DNA of 25,747 nt from Sedimentitalea sp042687825 (GTDB lineage Bacteria > Pseudomonadota > Alphaproteobacteria > Rhodobacterales > Rhodobacteraceae), in the NCBI RefSeq assembly GCF_042687825.1, contig NZ_JBHUQE010000030.1, forward strand, positions 1 through 25,747. Direction: 5' to 3'. A program made the position numbers and the translations under genes. This document shows positions 22,996 through 25,747 of the stretch, piece after piece (within the stretch, counting starts at the first letter, position 1; every line of letters starts with the position of its first letter). The notes beneath the pieces are model-generated. The model saw only the letters and a program-made list of their open reading frames with translations, searched no databases and was not told the origin of the DNA.

Positions 22996-23331
22996 ATGAG
23001 GAACACGAACGTACCAAGCAACAATCCTGAGTATAGGAAGCGCAAGCGGGTTCAGAAGGAGTTCAAGGCGCTGCTTGAGGCCGAGGGTCACGGTGTGCTT
23101 TTCAGTTCAGCGACGAGCGCGGTGCCTGAAAAGACGAGGGCAAAGCAGGACCTCAAGCGAACCAAGTTGATCCTCGATGCCATCAAGTATGGCCTTCAGG
23201 TTCCGCAGAGTATGCGCGACGAGGTCAACAAACCGCCCGACGAGAACCCGAAGGTGCCGGTCGAGGACGACGACGGTAAGGCGCCGTTCGGGCAGGACGA
23301 CGACGATGGTTCGGAAGGAATCCCGGTTTAA
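22996..23331 (+). CDS. Small hypothetical protein with acidic tail
   Basis: The 111-residue protein has a basic helical N-terminal part (EYRKRKRVQKEFKALLEAEG) and a Pro/Asp-rich acidic tail ending DDDDGSEGIPV. I do not recognise a family and see no catalytic motif, signal peptide or membrane segment. The ATG follows AGAAGG at a good distance. It is the first gene right of the tRNA-Asn fragment, so it may belong to the integrated element. The charge layout would suit a nucleic-acid-associated accessory protein, but that is only a guess. Confidence 0.6.
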   Translation: MRNTNVPSNNPEYRKRKRVQKEFKALLEAEGHGVLFSSATSAVPEKTRAKQDLKRTKLILDAIKYGLQVPQSMRDEVNKPPDENPKVPVEDDDGKAPFGQDDDDGSEGIPV

Positions 23332-23714
23332 CCTCGATTGTCGCGGTGCTCGTCGTCGATGCCCCTGCGATCACCCAGGCAGCACCGCGAGAGACGCGCA
23401 GAGCGCGGCGCTAAGGCGGTGTTCTGCGTTGCGCCCCTGGGCATGTAGGGCACGCACGATAACCGAGTTATACGCCCAAGCCACGCGCTCTGGGATCGAC
23501 ACTGCCGTGGACCGTCTTTCGCCAGAAGGACCGGGCTGTGACAAGTTAGACCAAGCAGGCCCAGCGACCCCCGAAAAATCGCGCGCTGATGGGCGTCTTC
23601 ATGTTTTGGGCATCCGCGTCATGCCCGCGAAGGCGAACCCCGCCTTAGACGCGCGCTGCCGGGCACGTGACGGTTGGAGTCGCAATTGCGCGCCGTCGTC
23701 GCCATAATGCCCAA
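23332..23714. other. Intergenic region before the nuclease-like gene
   Basis: About 380 bases. A long plus-strand frame crosses it from 23177, but it is Arg/Cys/Pro-rich, overlaps the preceding gene in another frame and has no start signal. I see no RNA gene, repeat or clear promoter. Confidence 0.5.
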
Positions 23715-24197
23715 ATGGACAAGCTCGATACCAAGTCGGTCGCGGAATTACTTGCGCTCCACACCGCCGCTCTGGAGGAGCTGCGGCAGCGGGATATTTT
23801 GCGATCCGCAAACAACCCTACTGGCGACCTTGCCGAATACTATTTCTGTAGAGCATTCGGCTGGGTGCAAGAAAACAACTCGAAAAAGGCCTTTGACGCC
23901 ATTGATGGCGCAGGGGTGCGGTACCAGATCAAAGGGCGACGTGTTCATCGCCGAAATAAGTCCCGGCAGTTGTCAGCAATCCGCGACCTTCAAGGATTCG
24001 ACCTTCTGGCCGCAGTGCTGTTCGACGATGATTTCCGCATCATGCGCGCAGCGTTGATACCCGCTGCCGTCGTAAGTGCGAACTCGACCTATATCGAGCA
24101 TACGAACAGCCATAAGTTTCTTTTGCGTGATGCGATTTGGAGTTTTCCATATGTCGAAGACGCAACCGACCGTCTTCGTGAAGTTGAAGGTCGATGA
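23715..24197 (+). CDS. Putative PD-(D/E)XK nuclease-like protein
   Basis: The 160-residue protein has the layout of a restriction-endonuclease-like fold: a helix with E41 in NPTGDLAEYYFCRAFGW, then KKAFDAID (D61, D64), then the strand VRYQIKGRR with Q71 and K73 in place of the usual (D/E)xK, followed by a helix/strand pair with FDLLAAVLFDDDF. Q-x-K variants occur in active members of this superfamily. I chose the ATG at 23715 rather than a GTG at 23667, because the extra residues are Arg-rich and unlike a protein; neither has a strong ribosome binding site. Only 18 bases separate it from the YaaC-like gene, so they form a likely operon. The substrate is unknown. Confidence 0.6.
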   Translation: MDKLDTKSVAELLALHTAALEELRQRDILRSANNPTGDLAEYYFCRAFGWVQENNSKKAFDAIDGAGVRYQIKGRRVHRRNKSRQLSAIRDLQGFDLLAAVLFDDDFRIMRAALIPAAVVSANSTYIEHTNSHKFLLRDAIWSFPYVEDATDRLREVEGR

Positions 24198-24215
24198 ATT
24201 GGTCGGGAGCGCAAC

Positions 24216-25352
24216 ATGAGATGGGTTGATCCAAGGAATGGCGAAGTAATCAATATTCGACAGCGACCCGCTGCGTTCTCATTCTTTCCGACGTACCAAG
24301 GCGCTACGCGAGAAGGCATTCATTCAACCTTGTTCTCCACGGAACCTTGGAACATCATTCAGCACAGTCTAGAGAAACTGGCGGATGCTGCTGCTCGCAG
24401 ACAGGCAATTGCGTTTCTTGCCCAAAGCCGCGACTTCTTCACAGCAGCCCAAAATTCAGATGTTAGTGCCGCGAAGCCACTGCTCCTTTACTATTCGTTT
24501 TTGAACCTCGCGAAGGCCCTTGTTGTTCAGCGCGGGGGAAACGCTTTAGGCATGGTGCGGCACGGCTTGTCTGAACAGTTGCCGGTTACTGCTGGGGCGA
24601 TCCATGGCCATGTTTCAATCGACATACTCCGGAACCCGAATGTAAGTGCGTTCCTCATGTTTGCGAACGCCCTTGGTGCTGCGCTCCCAACGCCCACTGC
24701 ACCGAGCACCAGTTTTCGAATGCGTTCGCAGGACTTTCTGAGCCAAGTGTTGATCGGGCACCGGATCTATTGCCAAGCTGACAGTATCAAGGAGCGGTTC
24801 ATTAGTTTGGATCGGATCGAATACATGCAAGACCCTGCAACCCATGAAACGTGGGTTCGAGTTCGCGCTTTCGCAGATGATTTTACCCGTCTTGGATATG
24901 GATTAACTGACCTATCAAAGAATCTTGGAGCGAACGGGACGTGGCGAAATGTTAATTGTACTGAGGCTATCGACGGTAGGCGGATCATTGAAGCGGAAAC
25001 CATCGCTACAACTCAATATGGGCATCGACCATCGCAAGTGTTGTCTCAGCTAAGTAACGATGTAAGACCCAGGCTTTGGCGAAGCGTGACAGCCTACCCG
25101 CCATATCGAAAGTACTACATCTATATACCGACTGCGGCGCAGACTCTAATGAACCAACTCTTAACTATCTATCTCGCCACTTTCTATTTTGGCTCAATAA
25201 CTCGATACAAGCCGGAGCAATTTGACTTGATCCTAAAGAGCCCAATCGGGCCTTTTGTGTTCGAATTCTTTTCCAATCAACCTTCTCAGTTCCTTTACTT
25301 GATGGCATCCGAATTTATGGAACAGGAGGTGGCGAGAGCCGCGATCACTTGA
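24216..25352 (+). CDS. YaaC-like protein
   Basis: The 378-residue protein resembles the YaaC family, whose function is unknown. Seen in the sequence are an N-terminal WNIIQHSLEKLADAAARRQA segment, the characteristic LLLYYSFLNLAKALVV stretch (about residues 90-105), and a C-terminal helical hydrophobic part with MNQLLTIYLATFYFGSI and FEFFSNQPSQFLYLMASEFM. No signal peptide is seen. The ATG follows GGGAG. It lies 18 bases after the nuclease-like gene on lower-GC DNA than the core genes, in the region right of the tRNA-Asn fragment. YaaC-like proteins occur in mobile and defence-rich regions; a role with the neighbour is inference. The family call is moderately sure. Confidence 0.6.
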   Translation: MRWVDPRNGEVINIRQRPAAFSFFPTYQGATREGIHSTLFSTEPWNIIQHSLEKLADAAARRQAIAFLAQSRDFFTAAQNSDVSAAKPLLLYYSFLNLAKALVVQRGGNALGMVRHGLSEQLPVTAGAIHGHVSIDILRNPNVSAFLMFANALGAALPTPTAPSTSFRMRSQDFLSQVLIGHRIYCQADSIKERFISLDRIEYMQDPATHETWVRVRAFADDFTRLGYGLTDLSKNLGANGTWRNVNCTEAIDGRRIIEAETIATTQYGHRPSQVLSQLSNDVRPRLWRSVTAYPPYRKYYIYIPTAAQTLMNQLLTIYLATFYFGSITRYKPEQFDLILKSPIGPFVFEFFSNQPSQFLYLMASEFMEQEVARAAIT

Positions 25353-25395
25353 TCCAACGTCTCGCCTAGCATTTCTGCCGTTGCGCCCCATCTGT

Positions 25396-25513
25396 CTATT
25401 TGCACGCAGCCACGAGGGCGTCCGCGCGGGTGGTATCCGCGTCATGCGCCGGGATGCGCTTCACGCCCTTGGGCAGCAGGAGGTAGTATTTGCCGCCCTT
25501 GCGCTCGACGCCC
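25396..25513 (-). pseudogene. 3' end of an unknown gene, cut by the IS66-family element
   Basis: On the minus strand a frame runs from the IS boundary at 25513 to a TAG at 25396-25398. It encodes about 38 residues, starting GVERKGGKYYLLLPKGVKRI and ending DALVAACK. The sequence is protein-like, but I do not recognise the family. The 5' part should lie beyond the far end of the IS66 copy, outside the window. It converges on the YaaC-like gene. Confidence 0.55.
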
Positions 25514-25747
25514 GTAAGCGTCCGGTCTGACCGCTATTTCCAGGGGAGCAGGTCGTTGACGCGGGTGATCTTGTAGTCCGGGATGCCGGCGATGGTATCG
25601 GCGAGCCAGGTTTGGGGATCGACACTGTTGAGCTTGGCAGTCTCGATCAAGGTGTAGGCGACAGCCGCGGCGCGGCCGCCGGCGGGCGATCCGACGAATA
25701 GGTAGTTCTTGCGACCGAGCGCGATGGCCCTCATGGCGCGTTCGGCT
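25514..25747 (-). mobile_element. Right end of an IS66-family insertion sequence (partial)
   Basis: The plus strand at 25514 begins GTAAGCGTCCGGTCTGACCG, which fits the GTAAGCG start of IS66-family terminal repeats, read outside to inside. The transposase C-terminus begins 20 bases inside. The rest of the element is beyond the window. IS66 usually makes an 8-base target duplication, so bases 25506-25513 should recur at the other end. Confidence 0.8.
25534..25747 (-). CDS. tnpC: IS66-family transposase TnpC, C-terminal part (partial)
   Basis: The visible 70 residues run from AERAMRAIALGRKNYLFVGS through ETAKLNSVDPQTWLADTIA to the stop after NDLLPWK. This is the conserved end of the IS66 TnpC DDE transposase, including the small IS66 C-terminal domain with its NDLLPW motif. 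The frame continues past the window edge upstream. TnpA and TnpB would lie further right. The stop is at 25534. Confidence 0.92.
   Translation of the reverse strand, partial: AERAMRAIALGRKNYLFVGSPAGGRAAAVAYTLIETAKLNSVDPQTWLADTIAGIPDYKITRVNDLLPWK

Noticed and set aside
23177..23707. A 176-codon plus-strand frame between the small acidic protein and the nuclease-like gene
   Set aside because: It overlaps the 3' part of the preceding gene in another frame, is Arg-rich, and has no start signals.
1..25747. CRISPR array or tandem repeat array
   Set aside because: No regularly spaced direct repeats were seen; the only periodic pattern is the protein-level repeat of the adhesin-like gene.

Overview
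The window looks like chromosome of an alphaproteobacterium, most likely a Rhodobacterales (roseobacter-type) species. The grounds are the high GC of the core genes, a ParE of alphaproteobacterial type, a biotin operon preceded by BioR-type operators (TTATMKATAA class), an FnrL-type box before a polyphosphate kinase 2 gene, and type I secreted repeat proteins. No database search was possible, so names rest on motifs and family knowledge.

Layout. (a) 1-295: the end of an IS5-like element cuts a short AT-rich gene that follows parE. (b) 308-7682: housekeeping genes parE (-), a NYN-domain nuclease-like gene (+), ppk2 (+) with an FnrL-like box and a strong terminator, a membrane-anchored PilZ protein (-) and a MATE exporter (+). 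(c) 7798-13985: a complete biotin locus, bioB-F-D-A-G-C, all six genes chained by 4-base stop/start overlaps, with three BioR-like boxes before bioB and a convergent GntR-family gene that is a good BioR candidate. BioC and BioG would make the pimeloyl-ACP precursor; BioF, BioA, BioD and BioB complete the ring system. (d) 14032-14785: a scar holding an IS3-type OrfA remnant, a 42-base hairpin and the tail of a phage-type protein. (e) 14836-20425: two large minus-strand genes for acidic, probably type I secreted proteins, a T1SS-143/DUF5801-repeat adhesin-like protein and a serralysin-type (M10) metalloprotease carrying an extra N-terminal VCBS-like domain. (f) 20883-25747: accessory DNA. A TPR-GreAB-C-PIN type conflict protein has lost its 5' end at an IS5-like terminus. 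A tRNA-Asn 3' fragment with its own terminator marks a probable integration site. To its right lie a small acidic protein, a two-gene cassette (PD-(D/E)XK-like protein plus YaaC-like protein), and an unknown gene cut by an IS66-family element that runs off the window.

The strongest biology is the self-contained biotin regulon. The most novel candidate is the two-gene nuclease-like/YaaC-like cassette beside the tRNA-Asn attachment site, next to the decapitated GreAB-C-PIN conflict gene. Both window ends lie inside insertion sequences, so this may be a whole assembly contig.
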